DNA from: Nonomuraea angiospora
Lineage (GTDB): Bacteria > Actinomycetota > Actinomycetes > Streptosporangiales > Streptosporangiaceae
Direction of reading: 5' to 3'
DNA: 64,000 nt
NCBI RefSeq assembly: GCF_014873145.1
Contig: NZ_JADBEK010000001.1
Coordinates: forward strand, 4,154,001-4,218,000
In this document: positions 23,861 to 31,879 of the stretch, in pieces
How positions within the stretch are numbered: the first letter of the stretch is position 1
Layout: each line of letters begins with the position of its first letter
Made by a program: the position numbers and the translations under genes
The notes under the pieces: generated by a model
Databases searched by the model: none
Seen by the model: only the letters and a program-made list of their open reading frames with translations
What the model was told of the DNA's origin: nothing

Positions 23861-26311
23861 ATGGAAGTCGAGTCATCGATCTGCCTGAGCGACCTAGTCC
23901 CTGCGCTGCGCTGGAGCCGCCCGCAGCAGGTGGCCGAAGCGCTGGGCGATCCGCGGCTGCCGGCGGGATGGTGGCACTCCCTCGCGCTGTCGAGGGCGCT
24001 CGGCACGGCGGGGCTCGACTGGATCTGCGAGCGCCTGGCGCGGCTGGCCTCCTCCCGCTGGGACCACCTGCCGCTGGCCGACCTGCTGCCCGCGCTGACC
24101 GTCCACCACATCGATCCGGCGCTGCCGGGCTGGCCCGAGGACACCCGTACGGCGATCACCGGGCTCGGCGGCTGGCAGCGGCTGCGCCGCCTGTCCCCCA
24201 GCGACCTGGGCACGCCCTCGGCGACGCCCGAGGTGGTGATCGGCTCCGTCTTCCGCGAGATCCTGGGCCGCATCCCGGCTCAGCGTGAGGCCCCCGCGGC
24301 CGATCATCCCGAGGTCACCCGGCCGCTCACCCGGGGCACGGGCTCCTTCCCCGTACAGGCCGATCCGGTGCCCCAGACCGGCATGTTCGCCGCCCAGGGC
24401 GGCCCCGATCAGCGCCTCTTCCCGAAACAGGGCCAGGCCGACGCGCCGCAGCGCCCGGCCGCCGCGGGCGACCAGCGCCAGACGGGCTCGTTCCCGGCGT
24501 TCCCGGCCCAGCAGCCCTCGGGGACCGGCCCCCTGGCCGCCCAGGGGCCCGACAGCGGCCGCCAGACCGGCTCCTTCCCCTCGGTGTCCGACCGCGCGGG
24601 TGGCCCCGCTCAGGACCGTCAGACCGGCTCCGCTCAGGATCGCCCGGCCGGCCCCTCGCAAGAGCGCCAGACCGGCTCCTTCCCGGCCCTGCCGGCCCCG
24701 GACGCCGGCGGGCAGCAGCGGCAGACGGGGTCGTTCCCCGCGCAGACCGGCTCGTTCTCCGCGCAGCCGCAGAGCGGCCCGTCGCCGGCGAAGCCGCAGG
24801 GGTTCGCCGGCGAGGGCCTCCCGCCCCGCCCGGCCCCCGGCCAGCCCGACCGCGCCCCGCAGCGCCCCGCGAGCCCCCAGTCCGGCGCCCAGCCCGGCGC
24901 TCAGCCCGGCGCCCAGTCCGGCTCTCAGCCTGGCGCGCAGTCCGGCCGCCAGGACACCGGCTCTCCCGTGCCCCCGGGCGGCCCCAGCACCGGCTCGATG
25001 CCCGCGGTCCCGGGCGGTCCCAGCACGGGGTCCATGCCCGCGGTCCCCGGCGGTCCCAGCACCGGCTCGATGCCGGCCGTCCCCGGCGGTCCCAGCACGG
25101 GATCCATGCCCGCGATCCCGGGTGGCCCCAGCACCGGCTCCATGCCCGCCGTCCCCGGCGCGGCGGGCGCCTCCAAGGGCAGCGGCGCCCCGAGCTACGC
25201 GGCGCCCGTTCCCACCGCTCCGTCGGCCCCCAGCAGCCCCGTGCCGACCGACGCCGACCACGCGATGGTGCGGGTCGTGGACAACCTGTTCCGCAGCCTG
25301 GACAAGCTGGAGCTGGCGGTGGCCGTGCACCGGCTGTTCGCCGAGGACCCGGTCAGCCTGCGGACGCTCGCCCACAAGATGCTGGTCGACCGGGACGCGC
25401 TCTCCCAGGCCCAGCGCACGGCCGAGGAGCGCGTGCTGCACTGGCTGCGCTCCTCGGAGTCCGCGCCGGTCACGGGCCACATGTTCCGCCTGACCGAATG
25501 GCTCGGCGCGGCGGCCACCGAGGACCAGCTCATCGGCGCCGACCCCGCCCACCCCGTGACGGTCCCCTCGCTGCGCACGCCGCTCTGGCGCGTGCTGGTG
25601 ACGCTCATGCCCGACCGCCGCCTCCAGGACGGCTGGCTGGTCGTGGGCGACCTGCACCGCCTGCAGGACCGTACGAGGCAGCTGCTGGCCTCCAGCCCGC
25701 CCGACGCGGACGTCGTGGAGCTGATGGGCGAGCTGGGCATCCGCGCCCACTCCGCCAAGGCCTGGTACGACGCCCTGCCCCAGGAGACGAGCGGCGACCC
25801 GGTGGCCTCGGCCCCGTCGCCCGCCCAGCCCCTGCCCCGCCGCACGCCGGGCGCCAACGGCCACCACCACCGGGGCGGCCAGCCCATCCCGCCGGCCCCG
25901 GCGAACTCGATCGACCCGTCCGCGGCCCTGGCGACGCTCTCGGCGCTGTCGGGCGGCCGTTCGCCGATGCTCTCCGGAAACCTGGCGGGCGCTCCCCCGA
26001 CGCCGCCTCCGCCGCTGCCGAGCCCGTCCTCGGACCCGCGCCGCTGGCAGCGCATCGAGGTGACCCCCGAGCACCTCAGGGGCGGCCCCGTGCCGGTGCC
26101 GGAGGGCTACGCGGCCCAGCTCGGCATGCGCCCCGGCACCTTGCTGTCGGTCACCGGGCCCGGGGACAACGCCATCGTCCTGGTCTGGCAGGGCCACCAG
26201 CCGGTCTTCGACTCCCTCCAGCCGGTGCTGATGCGCCTGAACGCCCGCCCCGGCGACCAGGTCTACGTCACGGTGGACGGCTACCGGCTGGAAGCCCAGC
26301 TCACCGGCTGA
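23861..26311 (+). CDS. Unrecognised 816-residue protein with disordered repeat region
   Basis: The N-terminal part (1-145) is helical and Leu/Trp-rich (WWHSLALSRAL). Residues about 150-450 are low-complexity: copies of RQTGSFPA, then AQPGAQ/SGAQ, then five exact-length 12-residue units GGPSTGSMPAVP (373-432). A helical region (about 465-640) follows, part of which (VSLRTLAHKMLVDRDALSQAQRTAEERVLHWL) loosely resembles a sigma region-4 helix-turn-helix; this is weak. The last 90 residues (RRWQRIEVTPEHL to the end) look like a small beta-barrel. There is no signal peptide or membrane helix. GGGGAGG before ATG 23861 is a good SD. I do not recognise the family. Confidence 0.8.
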   Translation: MEVESSICLSDLVPALRWSRPQQVAEALGDPRLPAGWWHSLALSRALGTAGLDWICERLARLASSRWDHLPLADLLPALTVHHIDPALPGWPEDTRTAITGLGGWQRLRRLSPSDLGTPSATPEVVIGSVFREILGRIPAQREAPAADHPEVTRPLTRGTGSFPVQADPVPQTGMFAAQGGPDQRLFPKQGQADAPQRPAAAGDQRQTGSFPAFPAQQPSGTGPLAAQGPDSGRQTGSFPSVSDRAGGPAQDRQTGSAQDRPAGPSQERQTGSFPALPAPDAGGQQRQTGSFPAQTGSFSAQPQSGPSPAKPQGFAGEGLPPRPAPGQPDRAPQRPASPQSGAQPGAQPGAQSGSQPGAQSGRQDTGSPVPPGGPSTGSMPAVPGGPSTGSMPAVPGGPSTGSMPAVPGGPSTGSMPAIPGGPSTGSMPAVPGAAGASKGSGAPSYAAPVPTAPSAPSSPVPTDADHAMVRVVDNLFRSLDKLELAVAVHRLFAEDPVSLRTLAHKMLVDRDALSQAQRTAEERVLHWLRSSESAPVTGHMFRLTEWLGAAATEDQLIGADPAHPVTVPSLRTPLWRVLVTLMPDRRLQDGWLVVGDLHRLQDRTRQLLASSPPDADVVELMGELGIRAHSAKAWYDALPQETSGDPVASAPSPAQPLPRRTPGANGHHHRGGQPIPPAPANSIDPSAALATLSALSGGRSPMLSGNLAGAPPTPPPPLPSPSSDPRRWQRIEVTPEHLRGGPVPVPEGYAAQLGMRPGTLLSVTGPGDNAIVLVWQGHQPVFDSLQPVLMRLNARPGDQVYVTVDGYRLEAQLTG
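24977..25156 (+). repeat. Five 36-bp coding repeats (GGPSTGSMPAVP)
   Basis: Five consecutive in-frame 36-bp units encode almost identical 12-residue repeats (one has Ile for Val). Codons differ between units at silent positions (for example GGC/GGT and TCG/TCC), so the protein repeat has been kept for some time while DNA drifted, which argues for selection on the peptide. Confidence 0.9.
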
Positions 26312-26318
26312 GCGCCGC

Positions 26319-29249
26319 TCACACGGGCGCGTCGAACAGGCGCAGCCGGTAGGCGGTGGCGGCGGCCTCGCCCCGGGTGGCGACGCCCAGCTTGGCCAGG
26401 ATGTTGGAGACGTGCACGCTCACCGTCTTCGCCGAGATGAACAGCGCCTCGGCGATCTCCCGGTTGCTCCGCCCGTTCGCCACCTCCCGCAGCACCTCCA
26501 GCTCGCGAGCCGTCAGCCCCAGCGGCGGCCCGTCGGCCGCCTCCTCGGCGCCCCCGATCCTGGCCCGCCGCCCGAAGGCGTCGAGCTGCTCCAGCAGCGG
26601 CGTGGCGCCCAGCCGGGCGGCCAGCTCCCGCGCGCGGCCCAGCCGTTCCGCGGCCTCCTGCCGGTCGCCGCCCGCCAGCGCCGCCTGCGCCGCGCCCACC
26701 AGGCAGCGGGCCTCGGCGTACGGCTGCCGCAGCGCCGCCCACGCCCCCGCCGCCCGGTCCCAGGCCTCGAACCGCCACGCGGGCGGCTCGGCGGCGCCGT
26801 CGTCCGGCTCGGGACCCGTCAGCGCCGTGAAGGTGAGGTGCTGCGCCCGCTGGAGGTCGCCGTCGACCTCGAGCTCCCGCCCCAGCGCCCGCAGCCTCGC
26901 CAGCGGGGTTTCCACACCCATGGCGGCGCGCCCGTGATGCGGCGCCACGGAGCCGAGGAGGTCGGCGATGGTCACCAGCACCGGCCAGCAGTAACGCGGG
27001 GTGTCCAGCAGATCGCGCTCCTCCATGGCCTGGGCGGCCACCTTCACCGCGGCCTCCAGTTCCCCGCGCGCGTGCAGCAGCCGCACCTCCCTGCACAGGT
27101 GCGGCAGGACCGACTGGTCGCGGAAGGTCCCGCGCGACAGCACGTTCCGCGCCGACCCCAGCAGCCGCTCCGCCCGGTCGAGCTCCCCGCGCGCCAGCGC
27201 GATGTCCATGGCGAACCCCTGCAGGCTGGCTTGGGTGGGCGCCGGCGGCGCGAGGTCGAGCGCGCGCTCGATCACCTCCAGCGCCTCGTCCCACTGCCCC
27301 AGTGACACCAGCGGCTCGGCCAGGTTGATCGCCAGGAACGCGCCGGAGGTGCGGGCCAGCCCGTACTGGCGGGCCTCCTCGATGCCGTCGCGGGCCACCT
27401 GCGCGGCCCGCTCGTGGCGGCCCGCGCCCTCCAGCGCGTCGGACTCGGAGATCGCGCAGCGCATCAACACGTTGAACGCCTCGTCGCCGCCGGCGAGTCT
27501 GCGCGCCTGCGCGAACGCCTCCATCTGCGCCTCGATCTCGGAGAAGCCGAATCGCGCCCAGGCGAGGTCGATCAGCGCGTGCGCCTCCACCCTGGGGTCG
27601 CCCAGCTCGTGGGCGATCTCCATCGCGAGCCGGCCCGTGGTGAGCCGCTCCGACAGGGCCTCGCGCCCGTGGAGCATGCGGGAAAGGGTCTCCAGGACCT
27701 GGGCCCGGAGGTTGGTCGGCTTGTCGGAGGCGACCAGCGCGGCCGCCTCTCGCAGGTCGTCGAGGAAGCCGGGGCGGCCCAGGTCGTAGCGGGTCAGGCC
27801 GCGCTGGCGCAGCAGCTTGGCCGCCCTGATCGGGTCGGCGTCGCGGTCGATCTCGGCGAGGGCGGCGCTCGCCAGGGCGACGGCCCGTTCGTACTCGCCG
27901 GCGAGATGTGCGACCGTGGCCGTGTTCCTGAGCACGTCGATGCGGTCGCAGTCGATGCGCTCGGCGGCGTCGGGCACCTGATCCCACAGCTCCAGCACCC
28001 TGGACAGCATCCCGAGCTGCTCGTCGTAGGCGGTGGACCGGCGGGCGACGCCGGCCGCCTGCCAGGCGCTGACCAGCGCCCAGGTGGCGTCGTGGGCGGA
28101 GTGCCAGTGGTGGGCCAGCTCGATCGCGCCGCGCGGGGCGGGCAGGATCGACAGGTCGCGCTCCAGCGCCTCGGCGAAGCGGGTGTGCAGGCGGGTGTGC
28201 TCGCCGGGCAGCAGGTCGTCGTGGAGCGCCTCGCGGATCAGCGCGTGCCGGAAGCAGTAGCCCTCGCCGTCGACGGTGAGCACGTTTCCCGCCACGGCGG
28301 GCCGCAGCGCGCTGGAGAGCGCGCTCTCGTCGAGCCCGGCGACGGCGGAGAGCAGGTCGTGCTCGATGCGCTGCCCGCCGGCGCTGGCCACGCGCAGCAG
28401 CTCCTGCGTCTCGGCGGGCAGCCGCTCGACGCTGGCCAGCAGCAGGTCGCGCAGCGACTCCGGCAGCGCGACGCCGCCTCCGTCGCTCAGCAGCGCCTCC
28501 ACGAACAGCGGGTTTCCCTCGCTGCGCGCGTAGATCAGGTCCATGTCGGCGGGGGACGGCTCCCGCTCCAGGATGCCGGCCGCCTGCGCGACGGCCTCCC
28601 TGCGGGTGAGCCTGCGCAGCTCGACCCTGCGCACCCGCTCGACCCGGCCCAGCTCGGCGAGGAGCGGGCGCAGGGGGTGGGTGCGGTGCAGCTCGTCGGT
28701 GCGGTACGTGACCACGATCAGCAGGCCCGCCGCGGTCGGCTGGTAGCGGACCAGGAACGACAGCAGGTCGCGGGTGGACCGGTCGGCCCAGTGGGCGTCC
28801 TCGACGATCAGCAGCACGGGCCGCTCCTCGGCCAGCCGCTCCAGCAGCCCCAGCACCTGCTCGAACAGCCGCGCCCTGGCCTCGGGCCCGTCGCCGTCCG
28901 GCTCCCCGAACTCGGGCAGCAGCCGCGCCAGCCCGCGCGTCGTGCCGCCCGGCACCAGCGCCGCCACCCCGTCGCGGCCCAGCTCGCGCACGAGCCCGCG
29001 CAGCACGGCGGTGAACGGCGCGAACGGCAGGCCCTCGGTGCCCAGCTCCAGGCACCCGCCGACCAGCACCAGCGCGTCGTCGGCCCGATCGGTGAACTCC
29101 TTGATCAGCCGGGTCTTGCCGACGCCGGCCTCTCCGCCGACGAGCACGGCGGACGACGCCCCGGCACGCGCCCCGGCCAGCGCGTCGCCGAGGGCGGCGA
29201 GCTCACGGGCGCGCCCGACGAAGCGGGGGCTGACGGCATGGATACTCAC
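26319..29249 (-). CDS. Large LuxR-family regulator with AAA ATPase domain (LAL type)
   Basis: This 976-residue protein has an N-terminal ATPase (about 8-330) with Walker A GGEAGVGKTRLI and Walker B VLLIVEDAHW. A long TPR-like helical array follows (about 400-880), then a C-terminal LuxR helix-turn-helix (about 905-970: LTARELEVLREVANG, SNREIAEALFISAKTV). LAL proteins are pathway-specific activators in actinomycetes, MalT-like in architecture. The GTG start at 29249 lies just after a CATTCT -10-like element and has no SD. It ends 7 bp from the convergent repeat-protein gene. Its targets and ligand are not evident. Confidence 0.92.
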   Translation of the reverse strand: MSIHAVSPRFVGRARELAALGDALAGARAGASSAVLVGGEAGVGKTRLIKEFTDRADDALVLVGGCLELGTEGLPFAPFTAVLRGLVRELGRDGVAALVPGGTTRGLARLLPEFGEPDGDGPEARARLFEQVLGLLERLAEERPVLLIVEDAHWADRSTRDLLSFLVRYQPTAAGLLIVVTYRTDELHRTHPLRPLLAELGRVERVRRVELRRLTRREAVAQAAGILEREPSPADMDLIYARSEGNPLFVEALLSDGGGVALPESLRDLLLASVERLPAETQELLRVASAGGQRIEHDLLSAVAGLDESALSSALRPAVAGNVLTVDGEGYCFRHALIREALHDDLLPGEHTRLHTRFAEALERDLSILPAPRGAIELAHHWHSAHDATWALVSAWQAAGVARRSTAYDEQLGMLSRVLELWDQVPDAAERIDCDRIDVLRNTATVAHLAGEYERAVALASAALAEIDRDADPIRAAKLLRQRGLTRYDLGRPGFLDDLREAAALVASDKPTNLRAQVLETLSRMLHGREALSERLTTGRLAMEIAHELGDPRVEAHALIDLAWARFGFSEIEAQMEAFAQARRLAGGDEAFNVLMRCAISESDALEGAGRHERAAQVARDGIEEARQYGLARTSGAFLAINLAEPLVSLGQWDEALEVIERALDLAPPAPTQASLQGFAMDIALARGELDRAERLLGSARNVLSRGTFRDQSVLPHLCREVRLLHARGELEAAVKVAAQAMEERDLLDTPRYCWPVLVTIADLLGSVAPHHGRAAMGVETPLARLRALGRELEVDGDLQRAQHLTFTALTGPEPDDGAAEPPAWRFEAWDRAAGAWAALRQPYAEARCLVGAAQAALAGGDRQEAAERLGRARELAARLGATPLLEQLDAFGRRARIGGAEEAADGPPLGLTARELEVLREVANGRSNREIAEALFISAKTVSVHVSNILAKLGVATRGEAAATAYRLRLFDAPV

Positions 29250-29304
29250 GCCCTAAGAATGCCATCAGGCTAGGACAGAATTCCCCGCCGCCGGGGCAGA
29301 ACAA

Positions 29305-29751
29305 CTAGCGCAGGACCTTGCGGAAGAACGTGGCAGAGGCCTCGTAGCCCAGCGCGTGGTAGAACTCGGGCGCCCGCCGCGTGGCCATCGCCACGTAGCC
29401 CGCCTCCCGCGAGCGCGCCCACCGCTCGAACTCCTCCAGCAGGGCCCGCCCGATCCCCTGCCGGCGCGCCCCGGAGCCGACCATGGCCTCCTCGACCCAG
29501 GCGACCGGCCCGTTGGCGAACAGCGTCAGATGCACGAACCCCAGCAGGTAGCCCTGCACCCGCCCGCCCACGACGGCCGCGAGCAGCAGGGCGTCCTCGT
29601 TCGCCAGCAGCTCGGGCAGGGCGGCGTCGAAGGCCCCGCGCTCCGGCCTGAACGTCAGGCCGAACTCACGCGCCAGCGCGAACACCTCGTCCGCGTCCGC
29701 CTTCTCCGCCCTCCTGATGAGAAGATCGTCAGCCGTCATGACTGACGACAC
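29305..29751 (-). CDS. GNAT-family N-acetyltransferase
   Basis: This 148-residue acetyl-CoA-dependent acyltransferase has the fold's central strand and the pyrophosphate-binding loop RRQGIGRALLEEFERWA (about 97-113), then YVAMATRRAPEFYHALGYE, typical of motif B. The substrate is unknown. The start is either GTG 29751 (weak GGA 8 nt upstream) or ATG 29739. It lies 55 bp upstream of the LuxR gene in the same direction; a short hairpin (CCCCG/CGGGG, 29283-29296) between them may separate transcription. Confidence 0.88.
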   Translation of the reverse strand: MSSVMTADDLLIRRAEKADADEVFALAREFGLTFRPERGAFDAALPELLANEDALLLAAVVGGRVQGYLLGFVHLTLFANGPVAWVEEAMVGSGARRQGIGRALLEEFERWARSREAGYVAMATRRAPEFYHALGYEASATFFRKVLR

Positions 29752-29796
29752 TAGATCGTCCGAGGTCGCGGACGCAAACTCCCTCGATTCGCCCCG

Positions 29797-29838
29797 CCGA
29801 AAGCGCTCACCCGAAAACGCTCGGCCGGAAACGCTCAG
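29797..29838. repeat. Three 14-bp tandem units spanning the acyl-CoA dehydrogenase stop
   Basis: Units at 29797-29810, 29811-29824 and 29825-29838 follow the pattern CCGAAAACGCTCGG with small changes. The last unit contains the stop codon of the dehydrogenase (29835-29837, complement TGA). Confidence 0.85.
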
Positions 29839-30971
29839 AGGTCGCCCAGGCCGAGCTGCCGGGCGATGAGCATGCGCTGCACCTCGCTCGTGCCCTCACC
29901 GATCTCCAGCACCTTGGCGTCGCGGTAGAAGCGCCCCACGGGGAACTCGTTCATGAACCCGTAGCCGCCGAACACCTGTGTGGCGTCCCGCGCGTTGTCC
30001 ATGGCCGCGTTCGACGAGACCAGCTTGGCGATCGCGGCCTCCTTCTTGAACGGCGCCCCGGCCAGCATCTTCTCGGCCGCGTGGTAGTAGGCCAGGCGGG
30101 CGGTGTGGGCGCGGGCCTCCATGTCGGCGATCTTGAACTGGATGGCCTGGTAGTGGCCGATCGGGTGGCCGAACGCCTTGCGGTCCCTGACGTACTTGAC
30201 GCTTTCGTCCACGCACCCCTGGGCCAGTCCCACGCTGAGCGCGGCGATCGCGATGCGGCCCTCGTCGAGGGTCTGCAGGAACTGGGCGTAGCCGCGGCCG
30301 CGCTCGCCCAGCAGGTTCGCGGCGGGGACGCGGCAGTCGCTGAAGGACAGCTCGCGGGTGTCGGAGGCGTTCCAGCCGACCTTGGAGTACTTCTTCGACA
30401 CCGTGAACCCGGGCGTGCCGCTCGGCACGAGGATCGTGGAGATCTCCCGCTCGCCGGTGATCGCGGCCACGCCGACGACGGCCGTGATGTCGGTGCCGGA
30501 GTTGGTGATGAAGGCCTTCGTCCCGTTGATCACCCATTCGGGCCCGTCCAGCACGGCCGTAGTGCGCATCCCGCCCGGCACGTCGGACCCGCCGCCGGGC
30601 TCGGTCAGGCCGAACGCGCCCAGGGCCGCGCCCGAGGTCAGCCTGGGCAGCCAGTGCTCGCGCTGCTCATCGGTGCCGAACCGGTAGATCGGCATCGCGC
30701 CCAGCGACACCGCGGCCTCCAGGGTGATCGCCACGCTGGAGTCGACGCGGGCCAGCTCCTCCAGCGCCACGCACAGGGCGAAGTAGTCGCCGCCCATGCC
30801 GCCGTACTCCTCCGGGAACGGCAGCCCGAACAGCCCCATGGCGCCCATCTGCCGCACGATGTCGTACGGGAACTCCTCCCGTTCGTAGTAGTCGCCGATC
30901 ACCGGCGCGACCACCTCGCGGGCGAACGACTCGACGGTCTTGCGCAGCTCTTCGTACTCGTCCTTGAGCAT
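29835..30971 (-). CDS. Acyl-CoA dehydrogenase, probably isovaleryl-CoA dehydrogenase
   Basis: This 378-residue FAD enzyme would make the 2,3-double bond of a branched acyl-CoA. Signatures are GAFGLTEPGGGSDV and, near the C-terminus, QVFGGYGFMNEFPVGRFYRDAKVLEIGEGTSE, where the Glu-containing end is typical of the family's active site. It starts 2 bp after the HMG-CoA lyase stop. The operon (carboxyltransferase, biotin carboxylase, HMG-CoA lyase, dehydrogenase) covers successive steps of leucine/isovalerate breakdown, so isovaleryl-CoA is the best-supported substrate. Confidence 0.92.
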   Translation of the reverse strand: MLKDEYEELRKTVESFAREVVAPVIGDYYEREEFPYDIVRQMGAMGLFGLPFPEEYGGMGGDYFALCVALEELARVDSSVAITLEAAVSLGAMPIYRFGTDEQREHWLPRLTSGAALGAFGLTEPGGGSDVPGGMRTTAVLDGPEWVINGTKAFITNSGTDITAVVGVAAITGEREISTILVPSGTPGFTVSKKYSKVGWNASDTRELSFSDCRVPAANLLGERGRGYAQFLQTLDEGRIAIAALSVGLAQGCVDESVKYVRDRKAFGHPIGHYQAIQFKIADMEARAHTARLAYYHAAEKMLAGAPFKKEAAIAKLVSSNAAMDNARDATQVFGGYGFMNEFPVGRFYRDAKVLEIGEGTSEVQRMLIARQLGLGDL

Positions 30972-30973
30972 GG

Positions 30974-31879
30974 TCAGCCTTTCGACAGCGCCTGTACGAC
31001 GCGGGAGGGGCTGGGCCGGCCGAGCAGCTCCGCCAGCCAGGTGCTGGTGGACACGAGCTTGCCCAGGTCGAGCCCGGTCTCGATGCCGAGCCCCCGCAAC
31101 ATCCAGACCAGGTCTTCGGTCGCGAGGTTGCCGGTGGCGGACTCGGCGTACGGGCAGCCGCCGATGCCGCCCGTGGAGGCGTCGATCGTGGTCACGCCCG
31201 CTCTCAACGCGGCCAGGGTGTTGCCGAGCGCCTGGCCGTAGGTGTCGTGGAAGTGCACGGCGAGCCGCTCGGGGCGGCGGAACGCCTTGATCAGCGCGGT
31301 CACGTGCCCGGGCGTGCCGACCCCGATGGTGTCGCCGAGCGACAGCTCGTAGCAGCCGAGCCCGAGCAGCCGCTCCCCGACGGAGACGACCTGGGCGATC
31401 GGCGTCGGCCCCTCCCAGGGGTCGCCGAAGCACATCGACACGTACGCGCGCACCCGCACGCCGTTGTCCAGCGCCCTGGCCACGACCGGGTCGAACATCT
31501 CGAACTGGCTCTCCAGGCTGCGGTTGAGGTTCTTGGCGGCGAACGTCTCGGTGGCGCTGGCGAAGATGGCGATCTCGTCCACGCCGCGCTCCAGGGCCCG
31601 GTCGAGGCCGCGCAGGTTGGGGACGAGGACCGGGTAGCGCACGCCCGGCTTCCTGCGCAGCCGGGCCAGCAGCTCGTCGGCGTCGGCGAGCTGCGGCACC
31701 CATTTCGGGTGGACGAAGCTGGTCGCCTCGATCACCTTGTGCCCGGCGTCCGCGAGCCGGTCGATGAACTCGGCCTTCACCTCGACGGGCACGATCGAGG
31801 ACTCGTTCTGCAGGCCGTCGCGCGGGCCGACCTCGTAGATCGTGACCTGCTGCGGAAGCCCTTCCATCGGGTACGGCAT
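30974..31879 (-). CDS. hmgL: Hydroxymethylglutaryl-CoA lyase
   Basis: This 301-residue enzyme cleaves HMG-CoA to acetyl-CoA and acetoacetate, the last step of leucine degradation. It shows the TIM-barrel start EVGPRDGLQNE, the metal-binding region VHFHDTYGQAL, SLGDTIGVGTPG and the Cys loop GGIGGCPYAESATGN with the catalytic Cys. The ATG at 31879 shares its A with the stop of the carboxylase gene and has GGAGGAGG 7 nt upstream; a GTG at 31882 is a less likely start. It is third in the operon. Confidence 0.95.
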   Translation of the reverse strand: MPYPMEGLPQQVTIYEVGPRDGLQNESSIVPVEVKAEFIDRLADAGHKVIEATSFVHPKWVPQLADADELLARLRRKPGVRYPVLVPNLRGLDRALERGVDEIAIFASATETFAAKNLNRSLESQFEMFDPVVARALDNGVRVRAYVSMCFGDPWEGPTPIAQVVSVGERLLGLGCYELSLGDTIGVGTPGHVTALIKAFRRPERLAVHFHDTYGQALGNTLAALRAGVTTIDASTGGIGGCPYAESATGNLATEDLVWMLRGLGIETGLDLGKLVSTSTWLAELLGRPSPSRVVQALSKG

